DNA of 63,237 bases from Sedimenticola sp. (GTDB taxonomy: Bacteria > Pseudomonadota > Gammaproteobacteria > Chromatiales > Chromatiaceae), in contig JAMOLT010000054.1 of assembly GCA_027068915.1 (NCBI GenBank), positions 1 to 63,237 of the forward strand. Reading direction: 5' to 3'. The notes under the pieces were generated by a model, which was not told where the DNA came from, searched no databases, and worked only from the letters and a program-made list of their open reading frames with translations. Below are positions 1-8,568 of the stretch, piece after piece. Numbering within the stretch: the first letter of the stretch is position 1; each line of letters begins with the position of its first letter. A program made the position numbers and the translations under genes.

Positions 1-290
1 ATTGCGGTTTCCCGCATTGTCATTATAGAGTCTTCTTAACTGCCGCTCTATAGAATGATAGATACTATGTGCATGAATAAACTTACTTCATGTGCTTGAT
101 ACGAAAAGTAGACAAAAATCCGTCACAAGTCAAGCAATTTGTTTGGTTGCGGTGCCAATAAAGCGCCTGGAGTGCCAACAAGCTGACGAGCGGGGTTTTC
201 AGGCCGATGAACGGGGCTCCTGTATGTGCTTTCAGCGGAGTTATTGAGCCGTTCTTCCAGGAGTTGAAAAGGTTTGGCGACAGTTTTTCA

Positions 291-1037
291 TCATAGCTGA
301 AATGGCAGATAAATGTAGTTCAAATCGTGTTTGTGTGTGCCGATTGCCTTTCTGTCCTCGAAATCGAACTGGTAGCCGGAGCCGACGAAGGGGCTTGCCG
401 GGTTGTGGCACTGCGCTGCACAGACATTGTTTTTTGGAGATGGCATGGTCAGCCCACCTTTGGTTTGGTATTCCTCAAGGGTGTATGTCCCTTGTTTTTT
501 CAGCATCATTTCTGCGTAGATGCTGCCAGGCCCGTGGCAGGCTTCGCACTGGATACTGGCCATTTCCGGCGTCTGTTCCATGCTGATAAAGCCGCCTGGC
601 TGGCCAAAGCCGGTAACATGGCATCTTACGCACTCGGGGTTATTGGTAAAATCCTGTTCCGGATCCAGCCCCGCCTTGCGTTTTGCTTCGGTTCTTATTC
701 CCGGCTTCAACAGTTCGAAGGCTTTGGACATCTTGGTATCTGCCCAGGATTCAAAATGAGGCAAATGGCACAGCTTGCAGTTGTCGATACCGACATATTC
801 CCGGCGCTCATTGAAGTTGACTCCTTCTTCTGCCACAGGCAGATCCAGCACAAATTGTCCGTCGATCACGGTTATTCCGGTTTTCGCTTCTGCGATGATA
901 ATGGTTGCTGGTTTCTCTTGCGCAGCAGGGTATTCGGCACGGGAAGCTTCCGGAAATTTTGAGGCGATTCCGGTGGTGAATGCGAAACTCGAAAGAGCGG
1001 CAGCAAGCAAAGCTGCCTGTGTTGGATGTTTTCCCAT
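291..1037 (-). CDS. Periplasmic tetraheme cytochrome c (cytochrome c554-like)
   Basis: A 248-residue secreted multiheme protein, probably an electron carrier in the periplasm. A hydrophobic stretch at residues 9-24 looks like a signal peptide. Three canonical heme sites are visible: CKLCH (87-91), CVRCH (136-140) and CEACH (164-168). A fourth site, CAAQCH (206-211), has one extra residue between the cysteines. The CEACHGPG context is typical of the cytochrome c554 / multiheme c family. The ATG at 1037 follows a GGTGAA-like ribosome site. It is transcribed away from rdgC and has no redox partner gene in the window, so its donor and acceptor are unknown. The family assignment is fairly secure; the specific role is not. 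Confidence 0.8.
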   Translation of the reverse strand: MGKHPTQAALLAAALSSFAFTTGIASKFPEASRAEYPAAQEKPATIIIAEAKTGITVIDGQFVLDLPVAEEGVNFNERREYVGIDNCKLCHLPHFESWADTKMSKAFELLKPGIRTEAKRKAGLDPEQDFTNNPECVRCHVTGFGQPGGFISMEQTPEMASIQCEACHGPGSIYAEMMLKKQGTYTLEEYQTKGGLTMPSPKNNVCAAQCHNPASPFVGSGYQFDFEDRKAIGTHKHDLNYIYLPFQL

Positions 1038-1433
1038 GGGTGTTCACCGTTTAGGTTTTGCTGCGGATTGATCAACGCAAAGTGTAGCTTAATTACTTCG
1101 ACACCAACAGCAGGCCATCTTCAGTCCCGTTGCGTGCCAAGCTGATCGCTTGCCAATGAAAGTACACTAGATGCAAGGTGTACTCGCGCAGGAAAAGTCA
1201 CCCTCTTTCAGGCGAGTACAACACAGCAGGTGGCCGCATTGTGGCTCGCCCGAAGGGAGCCCCAAAAAACGCCAGGACGGTGTTGGGGCACTGAAAGAGC
1301 CTTTGATTCCAGTGCAGCACACCAGGTTTTTCCAGCCTCAGTTTTGTCTTCCGGGCTGTTTTCCCGGGGGAATGCCGGTATGTGGCTGCGGTGCTACAAT
1401 CACTGCCCTTTTCTTTCTCCTTAGGAACATTCC
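1038..1433. other. Divergent intergenic region, cytochrome c / rdgC
   Basis: This 396-base gap holds no convincing gene. A hairpin can form from GCCCCAA (1259-1265) and TTGGGGC (1283-1289), but no T-tract follows it. A TACAAT hexamer at 1395-1400 sits 34 bases before the rdgC start and could be a -10 element, although no good -35 is visible. Confidence 0.4.
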
Positions 1434-2357
1434 ATGTGGTTCAGAAACCTCATCCTGTATCGTTTTACCCAGCCATTTGACTTGAGCCCGGAGGCTTTGG
1501 AAGAGAAGCTGGGGGAAAAACCATACCGCCCGATTGGTGACATGGAGCCTGCGTTTACCGGTTGGGTGGAACCGTTGGGAAAAGAAGGCAGGCAGCTGGT
1601 GCATACATCTGGAAACTGTATGCTGCTGTGTGCACGCAAGGAGGAGAAAATCCTGCCCGCGGCGGCCGTGCGTGAGTTGGTGGAGGTGCGGGCGACAGAG
1701 ATCGAGGAAAGGGAAGGGCGTGAAGTGCGCGCCAGGGAGCGTCGGGAGCTAAAGGAAATCGTGTTGCTGGAGATGATTCCCCGTGCATTCAGCAAAAGCC
1801 GCCGCCAATATGCCTATATCGACAGCAAGAACGGCTGGCTGGTGGTGGATAGCGCAAGCGCCAGCCGTGCAGAAGAGCTGATCGATTTATTGCGTGAGTG
1901 TCTGGGAAGCTTTCCGGTTGTACCTCTGCAGGTGGAGGAGGCGCCGGATGCGGTTCTGACGGAATGGCTGAAACAGCGGCTAACGCCTGTGGAGATGCAA
2001 ATCGGGGATGAATGTGAATTGCGTGACCTGGTAGAGGATGGTGCCATTGTTCGGGTGCGTCGTGAAGATTTGTTCTCTGATGAGATCCGCGTCCATCTGG
2101 ATGCGGGAAAACGTGTGATGCGGCTGGCGCTGACCTGGGATGAGCGGATCAGCTTTGTGCTGGATGAAAAGCTTCAACTCAGGCGTTTGCGCTTTCAGGA
2201 CGCTGTGCTTGATGAAGCTGGAGAGTCTGGCGCGGAAACTTCAGCGGAATGCTTTGATGCGGACTACGCTCTCATGGCCGGGGAGCTGACCCGGTTTCTG
2301 CCCCGCCTGATGATCCTGTTCGGAGGTGAGGCGGCGGGTGGTTTCACGGGGGGGTAA
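1434..2357 (+). CDS. rdgC: Recombination-associated protein RdgC
   Basis: RdgC is a nucleoid-associated, ring-forming double-stranded DNA-binding protein that restrains RecA-dependent recombination and is confined to Beta- and Gammaproteobacteria. The 307-residue length and the N-terminus (MWFRNLILYRF) match the family, as do the PIGDMEPAFTGWVEP segment near residue 35 and the C-terminal LTRFLPRLMILFG. It starts at an ATG after an AGGA-containing leader. It runs convergently into the downstream membrane/TPR gene, and the two coding regions overlap by 14 bases (2344-2357) with no room for a terminator. It is a housekeeping gene unrelated to the polysaccharide cluster. Confidence 0.95.
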   Translation: MWFRNLILYRFTQPFDLSPEALEEKLGEKPYRPIGDMEPAFTGWVEPLGKEGRQLVHTSGNCMLLCARKEEKILPAAAVRELVEVRATEIEEREGREVRARERRELKEIVLLEMIPRAFSKSRRQYAYIDSKNGWLVVDSASASRAEELIDLLRECLGSFPVVPLQVEEAPDAVLTEWLKQRLTPVEMQIGDECELRDLVEDGAIVRVRREDLFSDEIRVHLDAGKRVMRLALTWDERISFVLDEKLQLRRLRFQDAVLDEAGESGAETSAECFDADYALMAGELTRFLPRLMILFGGEAAGGFTGG

Positions 2358-4590
2358 TGTGCGAACGGGCTTTTGCCGCCCATTTGCTTTGGGGGAACTG
2401 CGCCAGAAACTCGCGCCAATGGGCTGCAGCGCGCCCATCCCCGGCGCCCTGGAGCGCCAGGGCCAATCCGTATAGCGCGCTCTCCAGGTTTGGCGCAAGC
2501 TTTCGCGCCTTCTCGAACAATGGAATTGCGCTGCCGTAGCGACCGGAATCGATGTAGAGAAAGCCGAGATTGATCAGCACACTGAGCTGATCCGGCTGGG
2601 CGGCGAGTATGTTTTTGAACGCTTCTTCTGCCTGTTCCAGATCCCCGGATAGATAGAAGGCGGTGGCCAGCAGGAAATCGACTTCGGCGTTGTCCCCGAA
2701 TGATTTGGCCTGCTGGAGGAATGCCTTTGCCTTGGCCCATTGTTTGTGCTTCAGCGCAAATTTCGCGGCGCGCAAGCCCAGGTTGAAGTGGATGAAGCCA
2801 AGGGCGGGGTTGATGTCGGCGGCGGAGCGATAGTATTCCAGCGCCTCGATGCGATCCAATGCCTGGAGAAAAACGGCGAGCGAGAAATGGGTGGCGAAGC
2901 TGTCCGGCGCCAGTTCGATGGCGCGGCGCAGTTCTGCTTCCGCCTCTGCGGCCTGTGGCCCGGTTGCCAGGGGAATCAGATAGGAAAAATCGGTGCTGTT
3001 CGGCTGGATGAGCCGGAACACCTTGCTCTTCTGCGCGGCTTTGCTGGCAAACTGGGAATCCTTGCGTGCAAAGACTGCGGCCTGGTCGTCGGAAAACACC
3101 AGGTCGAACGCCGGAGAGATGTTGAAAAAGTCCAGGTAGCGCTGATCCGTCTGGGCAATGAGCGCGCCCTGCACCTGCTGTTCACGGACGAAATCCGCCA
3201 GGGCCATGGAGTTCATGCCCGCCAGTTTCTCCACCAGGGCGACTTGGGCATCCAGGGCGCGCCCATCGACAAGAGTTTTTGCCTGGGGCAGGTGGAATTG
3301 GGCGTAACCGCCGAACTTCCAGCTGTTGAACAGATTTCCCGTGAAATCCGCCTTGCGGAGAAATTCTACCGCTTGCACCGGATACCGGCTCTCCTGAATG
3401 CCCAGCCCGGGCTGGTAGACCTTGGTCTCGGTGAAGGTCGTGCTGTAGGCGTACCAGCCGCCGAGGAGCAACAGGGGGGTGAAGAGCGCCGCCTGTATCT
3501 TCATGGGCAGGCGGAGCCTGCCGAAAGCGGTGGTATCGAACAGCGTCTGCAAGTTGATTGCGAGAATGGTGGCCTGAAGCATCGAGGCAAAGCCTACATA
3601 GCGAACTGAGCTGACGGCAAGATAAGAAGTGGAGAGGAAAACCAGCAGCAGGAAGATTCTGGGATGACGCCAGGTGAGGGCGAAGCTCGTTGCGGTTGCA
3701 ATCATCAAGGCCCAGAAGCCCCTGTGTTCCCCCCAGACCAGGGCGGCATGTTCTTCGATGGCGAGATCGTAGCTGACCGAAGTGGTGATGAAGATCTGGA
3801 TGATCCATTCGGGAAGCGCCAGTCCATGGGGCGTGGCGAATGCTATCAGTCCCATGCCCGCCAGCAGCAAGGCGATTGCGCCAGGGGAGGACAGATCCTC
3901 CCGGGCGCTGCCCGGGCCTGCCTTTGCGCCGGGAACGCCGGCTGGAAGCAGTTGGAACGGGTAGGATCCGCCGCGCCGGGCGAGAACCCGGGAGATCAAT
4001 GCTTCGATCAGAAGAAATCCGACGAACAGTATGCCAAGGATGAAGCTGGCGTGGGCGTTCACCCAGAACAGCATCAGGGGCAGCAGAACCAGCAGTTGCC
4101 GGGGTTTGTGCCGGTTGTAACGGCAGAGCAGATAGAAAAAGATCGCCGAAAGCAGGAAGGTGAGTACATGGGGGCGGAGAAGGAAACGGAACCTCGCAAT
4201 GGGCACTGCCGCGCCAATGAGGAACGCCGCCAGAAAAGGATTGGCGCCCATGCGCACGGCAAGCAGGTAGCAGATGCCGAATGCCGCGCCGATAATGGCC
4301 GCCTTGAACAGGATGAGTCCGTCGATTCCCACCAGGTCGTAGAGGTAGGCAAAAATGACATCCGACAGCCAGGCGTGGGGAACCCATGCCGCCCCGGCGG
4401 TGGTGAAACTGAAAGAATCCACGGCGGGCACTGCGCCGTGCTCGAGAATCCACTGGCCGGTTTTGATGTGCCACCAGATGTCGTAGTTATACACTTTCTC
4501 GATGGCGAAAAGGGCGGCGAAGCAGGCGATGGCCAGGGTCAGGGCGATAATCAGGCTACGGGGCGCGGCAGTGGGCTTGTCGGGCAGCAT
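2344..4590 (-). CDS. Polytopic membrane protein with C-terminal TPR domain
   Basis: A 748-residue protein with two parts. The first ~420 residues hold about ten membrane segments and the motif DIWWHIKTGQWI near residue 37, followed by DSFSFT and WVPHAWLSD. This arrangement (acidic residue and His in the first periplasmic loop) is typical of GT-C-fold, lipid-linked sugar transferase-like proteins. After a soluble linker, residues ~540-740 contain several tetratricopeptide-like repeats, for example ALEYYRSAADINPALGFIHF and SVLINLGFLYIDSGRYGSAI. It is the last gene of a leftward set with a methyltransferase and a GtrB-like transferase. A transferase role on polyprenyl-linked sugar is an inference; the TPRs may recruit partners. 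Long open frames on the opposite strand are by-products of its GC-rich codons. Confidence 0.7.
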   Translation of the reverse strand: MLPDKPTAAPRSLIIALTLAIACFAALFAIEKVYNYDIWWHIKTGQWILEHGAVPAVDSFSFTTAGAAWVPHAWLSDVIFAYLYDLVGIDGLILFKAAIIGAAFGICYLLAVRMGANPFLAAFLIGAAVPIARFRFLLRPHVLTFLLSAIFFYLLCRYNRHKPRQLLVLLPLMLFWVNAHASFILGILFVGFLLIEALISRVLARRGGSYPFQLLPAGVPGAKAGPGSAREDLSSPGAIALLLAGMGLIAFATPHGLALPEWIIQIFITTSVSYDLAIEEHAALVWGEHRGFWALMIATATSFALTWRHPRIFLLLVFLSTSYLAVSSVRYVGFASMLQATILAINLQTLFDTTAFGRLRLPMKIQAALFTPLLLLGGWYAYSTTFTETKVYQPGLGIQESRYPVQAVEFLRKADFTGNLFNSWKFGGYAQFHLPQAKTLVDGRALDAQVALVEKLAGMNSMALADFVREQQVQGALIAQTDQRYLDFFNISPAFDLVFSDDQAAVFARKDSQFASKAAQKSKVFRLIQPNSTDFSYLIPLATGPQAAEAEAELRRAIELAPDSFATHFSLAVFLQALDRIEALEYYRSAADINPALGFIHFNLGLRAAKFALKHKQWAKAKAFLQQAKSFGDNAEVDFLLATAFYLSGDLEQAEEAFKNILAAQPDQLSVLINLGFLYIDSGRYGSAIPLFEKARKLAPNLESALYGLALALQGAGDGRAAAHWREFLAQFPQSKWAAKARSHITPP

Positions 4591-4612
4591 CGATAGGGTC
4601 TCGGCGTTGTGG

Positions 4613-5422
4613 CTATTTGGTTGCGACGACGGCCAGATTCCAGGCGTATCGCTCGACCAGGGGGATTTTTTTCAGGTAATGATCCAGTCTTTCCAGGCGT
4701 TGGTAGCTGTTGCGCAACCGCGGTTCATCGTAGATGATTTTTTTCCAGTAGCGCTCCTGGTTCGGCGATACCCGTTCAATCAAGTAAAAGCGCAGAAAGA
4801 TCCACAGGGTGGAGAGCCAGAAAGTCTCGTGCGAAACTTGCGAAAACAGCCCTTCCACGGTTTTGACGAAACCAATGGAAAGGGGGGCTTCGTCCTCGCT
4901 TCTGACTTCGGTGGCCATGCGCCGGTACAGGTTGATCAGGGGATTGTGCTTCAGCGGATCCCAGAAGCAGACCTTGCCGCCCGGCTTGCATACGCGGTGC
5001 ATTTCGCGCAGGGCGGTTTCGGGGCAGACGTGGTGCAGCAGATTGGCGGCGTAGACACAATCGAAGCTGTCGTCCGGAAACTCGATGGCCTCGGCGTTGA
5101 TGCATTTTGTCTCTATTGCAACACCATGTTTTCGGGCCAGCAGTTGCGCTGTTTCCAGCATGCCGGGCGAGTAGTCCGCGGCGATGCAATGGGCGCCCTT
5201 GAGGGCAAAATACACGCTGTTTTCCCCGGCGCCGCAGCCAAGATCGAGGAGTTTCTTTCCCTTCAGGCTGCCCAGTTGTTCCAGGATGAAACGATTTTCT
5301 GGCGCCGTGGATGCCTCGAAGGATTCCTTTACCAGAATCTTGTCGATGTCGAGATCGGCGGCCCATTGATCATGGTGCTGTCGTTCCCGCTCCAGAGCTG
5401 CTGCAGTCGTTTTACGGTGCAT
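4613..5422 (-). CDS. Class I SAM-dependent methyltransferase
   Basis: A 269-residue soluble methyltransferase. The SAM-binding glycine loop LLDLGCGAGENSVYF is followed by an acidic residue in IAADYSPGML at the end of strand 2. Motif FDCVYAANLLHH and the CKPGGKVCFWDP segment complete the Methyltransf_11/25 fold. The substrate cannot be read. Its place between a GtrB-like transferase (8 bases upstream) and a GT-C/TPR membrane protein (22 bases downstream) suggests modification of a glycan or lipid-linked intermediate. The ATG at 5422 is the only reasonable start. Confidence 0.8.
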   Translation of the reverse strand: MHRKTTAAALERERQHHDQWAADLDIDKILVKESFEASTAPENRFILEQLGSLKGKKLLDLGCGAGENSVYFALKGAHCIAADYSPGMLETAQLLARKHGVAIETKCINAEAIEFPDDSFDCVYAANLLHHVCPETALREMHRVCKPGGKVCFWDPLKHNPLINLYRRMATEVRSEDEAPLSIGFVKTVEGLFSQVSHETFWLSTLWIFLRFYLIERVSPNQERYWKKIIYDEPRLRNSYQRLERLDHYLKKIPLVERYAWNLAVVATK

Positions 5423-5430
5423 GGGAAAGA

Positions 5431-6432
5431 CTATTTGCTGTCCAGGATGCTGCTGGATATTCTGGTTTCACGGGAAACGCCGCTGAACTCCCGCAGGTCG
5501 ATGTTCCTTGCATCGTACAGCCAATAAAGGGGGCGGCGCTGGCCTTGTTCGAAGATGCGGCCAATATAGGTGGCGATGATGCTCAGGCAAAAGAGCACGA
5601 TGCCGGTATAAAAAGTCATCAGGATGACGATCGATGTCCAGCCCTGCACCGTGATTTCCAGCAAGAAATGATCGACAAGTGCCTTGACCAGATAGACTAG
5701 GCTGGCGAACCAAAGCAGTACGGACAGCCAGGCGATAGTGTGTAACGGGGTCGCAGAAAAACTCAGGATGGCGTTCGATGCCAGCCGGAACATTTTGCGC
5801 AAGGGATACTTTGTCTGCCCGGCAAAACGTGGGTCACGGTCGTATTGTAGGGTGGTCTGGCGGAAACCGATCATGGCAAATAGTCCGCGCATAAAACGGT
5901 GTTTTTCGCGAAATTGCCCCATGGCCTTGAGTACTGGCCGGGTAAAGGCGCGAAAATCACCGCTGTTTTCCACAATGCGAGCATTGCCCACATGTTTCAT
6001 CAGCCAATAGAATGCAGATGAGGATGCCAGTTTGAACCGGGATTCACCGGGTCGCTCGCGGCGTTGCATGTGAATCACATCATAACCATGGGCTATTTTT
6101 TCCAGGATTTCGTCGATCAGTTCGGGAGGATCCTGAAGATCGGCGTCAATGGTCACGATGATATCGCCCGATGAAAAATCCATGCCGGCGGTAATCGCTT
6201 CCTGATGTCCCATGTTTCTCGCGAAATGCAGGACTTTTGCCCGGGAATCCTTGTCCGCAATCTCGTTGAGGAGCTGGGGTGTTTCGTCCCGGCTGCCGTC
6301 GTTTATGAAGACGAATTCGAATTCATAATCACTTCTGGCACCGGCAACTGTACAGATGCGCCGATAAAACTCGGGTAGTACCGCTGCTTCGTCGTAACAA
6401 GGAATCACATAGGATACGGTTTTTTTGTTCAT
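5431..6432 (-). CDS. GtrB/DPM1-like polyprenyl-phosphate glycosyltransferase
   Basis: Family 2 glycosyltransferase of 333 residues. The N-terminal GT-A domain begins VSYVIPCYDEAA and carries the DxD-type IVTIDADLQDPPE motif that marks dolichol/undecaprenyl-phosphate transferases. Two membrane helices near residues 225-300 anchor it, as in GtrB and YfdH. Such enzymes move a sugar from a nucleotide donor to undecaprenyl phosphate, which then feeds GT-C enzymes. The neighbouring 2344-4590 protein is a plausible partner. I chose the ATG at 6432 (MNKKTVSYV); an in-frame upstream start would add 13 poorly conserved residues. It is the first gene of the leftward unit. Confidence 0.85.
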   Translation of the reverse strand: MNKKTVSYVIPCYDEAAVLPEFYRRICTVAGARSDYEFEFVFINDGSRDETPQLLNEIADKDSRAKVLHFARNMGHQEAITAGMDFSSGDIIVTIDADLQDPPELIDEILEKIAHGYDVIHMQRRERPGESRFKLASSSAFYWLMKHVGNARIVENSGDFRAFTRPVLKAMGQFREKHRFMRGLFAMIGFRQTTLQYDRDPRFAGQTKYPLRKMFRLASNAILSFSATPLHTIAWLSVLLWFASLVYLVKALVDHFLLEITVQGWTSIVILMTFYTGIVLFCLSIIATYIGRIFEQGQRRPLYWLYDARNIDLREFSGVSRETRISSSILDSK

Positions 6433-6577
6433 GGTTCCCCAGGAATCCTCAGCCAGGCAAGGCGGGCACACAGGTTTGCGCCGATACGGCTTGTTTTGTT
6501 CAAGTCAGTTTCCAATTTACACCGGGACAGTTGGCTTGTAAAATTCCCGAAACATCTTTCTATCAGGAACCTGCGTT

Positions 6578-6949
6578 ATGAATCGTCTCACAATTTTTCT
6601 ACTGGCTGTTTTTCTCTGCCTTGGATCAACCGTTACTCTGGCCTCGGAAGCCATCACCAAAACCGTGGGCGCCGTCTACGGGGAAAAAACGCAACTGGCG
6701 GGCAAGCAGGTGCGGGTCAGTGGCGAGATCGTGAAGGTGAACAACCAGATCATGGGGCGTAACTTCCTGCATCTACGGGATGGCACCGGCAAACAAGGCA
6801 GCAATGACCTCACTGTCACCAGCCAGGAAACCGCCGGGGTTGGTGATCAGGTAGTTATTGTTGGAACCGTCTCGACCGATGTCGATTTCGGTTCTGGCTA
6901 TATTTATCCGCTATTGATTGAAAAAGCCACGATCACAAAAGCAAAATAA
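6578..6949 (+). CDS. Secreted OB-fold protein
   Basis: A 123-residue protein with a clear signal peptide (residues 1-22, cleavage after LAS). The mature part has the OB-fold signature GKQVRVSGEIVKV and NFLHLRDGTG, then VGDQVVIVGTVSTDVDFGSGY. This pattern is seen in small periplasmic nucleic-acid-binding-like and NrfJ-like OB proteins of unknown function, some of which accompany c-type cytochromes. It stands alone, divergent from the GtrB-like gene and convergent with manC. Its ligand is unknown. Confidence 0.7.
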   Translation: MNRLTIFLLAVFLCLGSTVTLASEAITKTVGAVYGEKTQLAGKQVRVSGEIVKVNNQIMGRNFLHLRDGTGKQGSNDLTVTSQETAGVGDQVVIVGTVSTDVDFGSGYIYPLLIEKATITKAK

Positions 6950-6987
6950 GGCGATTCGATTCGGGCACTTGGGATACGCTTCATGGC

Positions 6988-8421
6988 TCATTTTTGGCTT
7001 CCCTGGCGTCCGTAAACATCGTCTAGGCGCTTGATGTCGTCTTCGCCAAGATAGCTTCCTGACTGAACCTCAATGATTTCCAGGGGGATTTTCCCGGGAT
7101 TTTCCAGGCGGTGCAGCTCTCCGATGGGGATGTAGGTGGACTGATTCTCGGACAGGATGAAGCTTTCCTCTCCACGGGTGACTCTGGCCGTGCCCTTCAC
7201 CACGATCCAATGCTCCGCCCGGTGGTGATGCATTTGTAGCGACAAGGCTGCGCCGGGCGCGACGCTGATGCGCTTTACCTGGTAACGCTCTGCCCGGTCA
7301 ATGCCCTGATAGCTGCCCCAGGGGCGATGAACCAGGGCGTGGATGTCGATTTCCTGGCGCTGTTCTGTGCTGAGCCGGTTCACCAGGTCTTTGACTTTTT
7401 GCACCTGGCTCTTGTGGGCGACCAGTACCACATCATGGGTGTCGATAACCATGACGTCTTCGATACCAACCGTGGCCAGCAATCGATTGTCGGAGCGAAG
7501 ATAACAACCCTTTGAATCCTGGGCCAGCACGTCACCGACAATGACATTTTTGTTCTCGTCCTTGTCGCCAATATCCCACAAGGCTGACCAGGAGCCCACA
7601 TCGCTCCATCCCGCATCCAGGGGGATCACAACGCCGTTGCCTGTGTGCTCCATGACGGCATAGTCGATGGAATCAGAAGGACAGCCGGAGAAAGCGTTCT
7701 TGTCGAGGCGGATAAAGTCTGCATCGGTGAGGGATTGCTCCCAGGCCTTGCGGGTGGCTGTGAGAATTTCCGGAGCAAACTGCTCCAGTGCCTCCAGATA
7801 GGTGCTGGCGCGGAAGATAAACATGCCGCTGTTCCAGAAGTACTCTCCGGAATTCAAGTAGTGTTTAGCGGTCTCCTGATCCGGTTTTTCCACAAAGCGG
7901 TTGATCCGCATGGCTTCCGGCAGTTCATCCAGACTATTGCCGCCCTGGATATAGCCGTAACCTGTTTCCGCTGCGGTGGGTACGATGCCAAAGGTCACCA
8001 GATGTCCTGATTGGGCGAGGTGCCCGGCTTTTGCAAGAGCTGCGTGAAAGCGGGTGATGTCTTTGATTACATGATCCGCGGGTAGTATCAACAGGACGGG
8101 ATCTTCACCATCCGGCGCATTTTGCAGGGCGTGGAAAGCTGCTGCGGCGACGGCGGGCGCAGTGTTCCTGCCCATGGGCTCCAGGATGATCGCTGCATTG
8201 CCTAGCGCGCTGTTTTGCAGTTGGTGGGCAACAAAAAACCGGTGCTCCTCGTTGCACACAATGATCGGCTCCTGTATGCCGGCATACTCTTCGAGGCGGC
8301 TGCAGGTTTCCTGCAGCATGCTGTTTTCAGACAGCAGCGGCCAGAATTGCTTGGGGTGGGTTTTGCGGGAAACCGGCCACAGCCTTGTGCCTGAGCCGCC
8401 AGAGAGAATAACGGGAATCAT
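6988..8421 (-). CDS. manC: Mannose-1-phosphate guanylyltransferase / mannose-6-phosphate isomerase
   Basis: Bifunctional enzyme of GDP-mannose synthesis, 477 residues. The N-terminal nucleotidyltransferase begins MIPVILSGGSGTRLWP, with the HPKQF motif just after and FVEKPD near residue 175. The C-terminal cupin (phosphomannose isomerase type II) has RPWGSYQGID and the metal-binding LQMHHHRAEHW. Length and domain order match AlgA/CpsB/ManC. I start at the ATG at 8421, because upstream in-frame codons would read through the palindrome at 8513-8538. It supplies GDP-mannose for the gmd-fcl pair at 25-27 kb. No phosphomannomutase gene (manB/algC) is in the window. Confidence 0.95.
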   Translation of the reverse strand: MIPVILSGGSGTRLWPVSRKTHPKQFWPLLSENSMLQETCSRLEEYAGIQEPIIVCNEEHRFFVAHQLQNSALGNAAIILEPMGRNTAPAVAAAAFHALQNAPDGEDPVLLILPADHVIKDITRFHAALAKAGHLAQSGHLVTFGIVPTAAETGYGYIQGGNSLDELPEAMRINRFVEKPDQETAKHYLNSGEYFWNSGMFIFRASTYLEALEQFAPEILTATRKAWEQSLTDADFIRLDKNAFSGCPSDSIDYAVMEHTGNGVVIPLDAGWSDVGSWSALWDIGDKDENKNVIVGDVLAQDSKGCYLRSDNRLLATVGIEDVMVIDTHDVVLVAHKSQVQKVKDLVNRLSTEQRQEIDIHALVHRPWGSYQGIDRAERYQVKRISVAPGAALSLQMHHHRAEHWIVVKGTARVTRGEESFILSENQSTYIPIGELHRLENPGKIPLEIIEVQSGSYLGEDDIKRLDDVYGRQGSQK

Positions 8422-8512
8422 TGTTTGTAAACCTGGCCTGATTGGGATTTTATAGTACCACAGGGTTACTACTATCAGCGCTGAATGGTGCTTGCTTGAG
8501 CCAATAACTCTG

Positions 8513-8538
8513 GTCATTCCGGCGCAGGCCGGAATGAC
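8513..8538. repeat. 26-bp palindrome of the dispersed GTCATTCCGGCGCA type
   Basis: A near-perfect palindrome, GTCATTCCGGCGCA followed by GGCCGGAATGAC, lies between manC and the upstream membrane-protein gene. The same core appears inside the MITE-like elements at 29.9, 31.2 and 35.0 kb, which points to a family of dispersed short repeats. There is no T-tract on either side, so it is not an obvious intrinsic terminator. Confidence 0.75.
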
Positions 8539-8568
8539 AAGCAACAAGTTCTTTGGCTTAAGTAAGTG

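Noticed and set aside
1-290. A partial gene at the left edge
   Set aside because: No open frame of useful length or motif is seen on either strand; only a small TGCGG/CCGCA hairpin near the edge.
2740-4596. Long open frames (289 and 310 codons) on the plus strand opposite the membrane/TPR gene
   Set aside because: They lie antisense to a gene with clear membrane helices and TPRs, and their translations are low-complexity and charged without family motifs.
4502-5527. Open frame of 341 codons on the plus strand opposite the methyltransferase gene
   Set aside because: The opposite strand encodes a complete SAM methyltransferase; this frame spans its whole length and has no recognisable domain.
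8299-8317. GCTGCAGG/CCTGCAGC hairpin inside manC
   Set aside because: Short eight-base arms in a GC-rich coding region; no sign of function.
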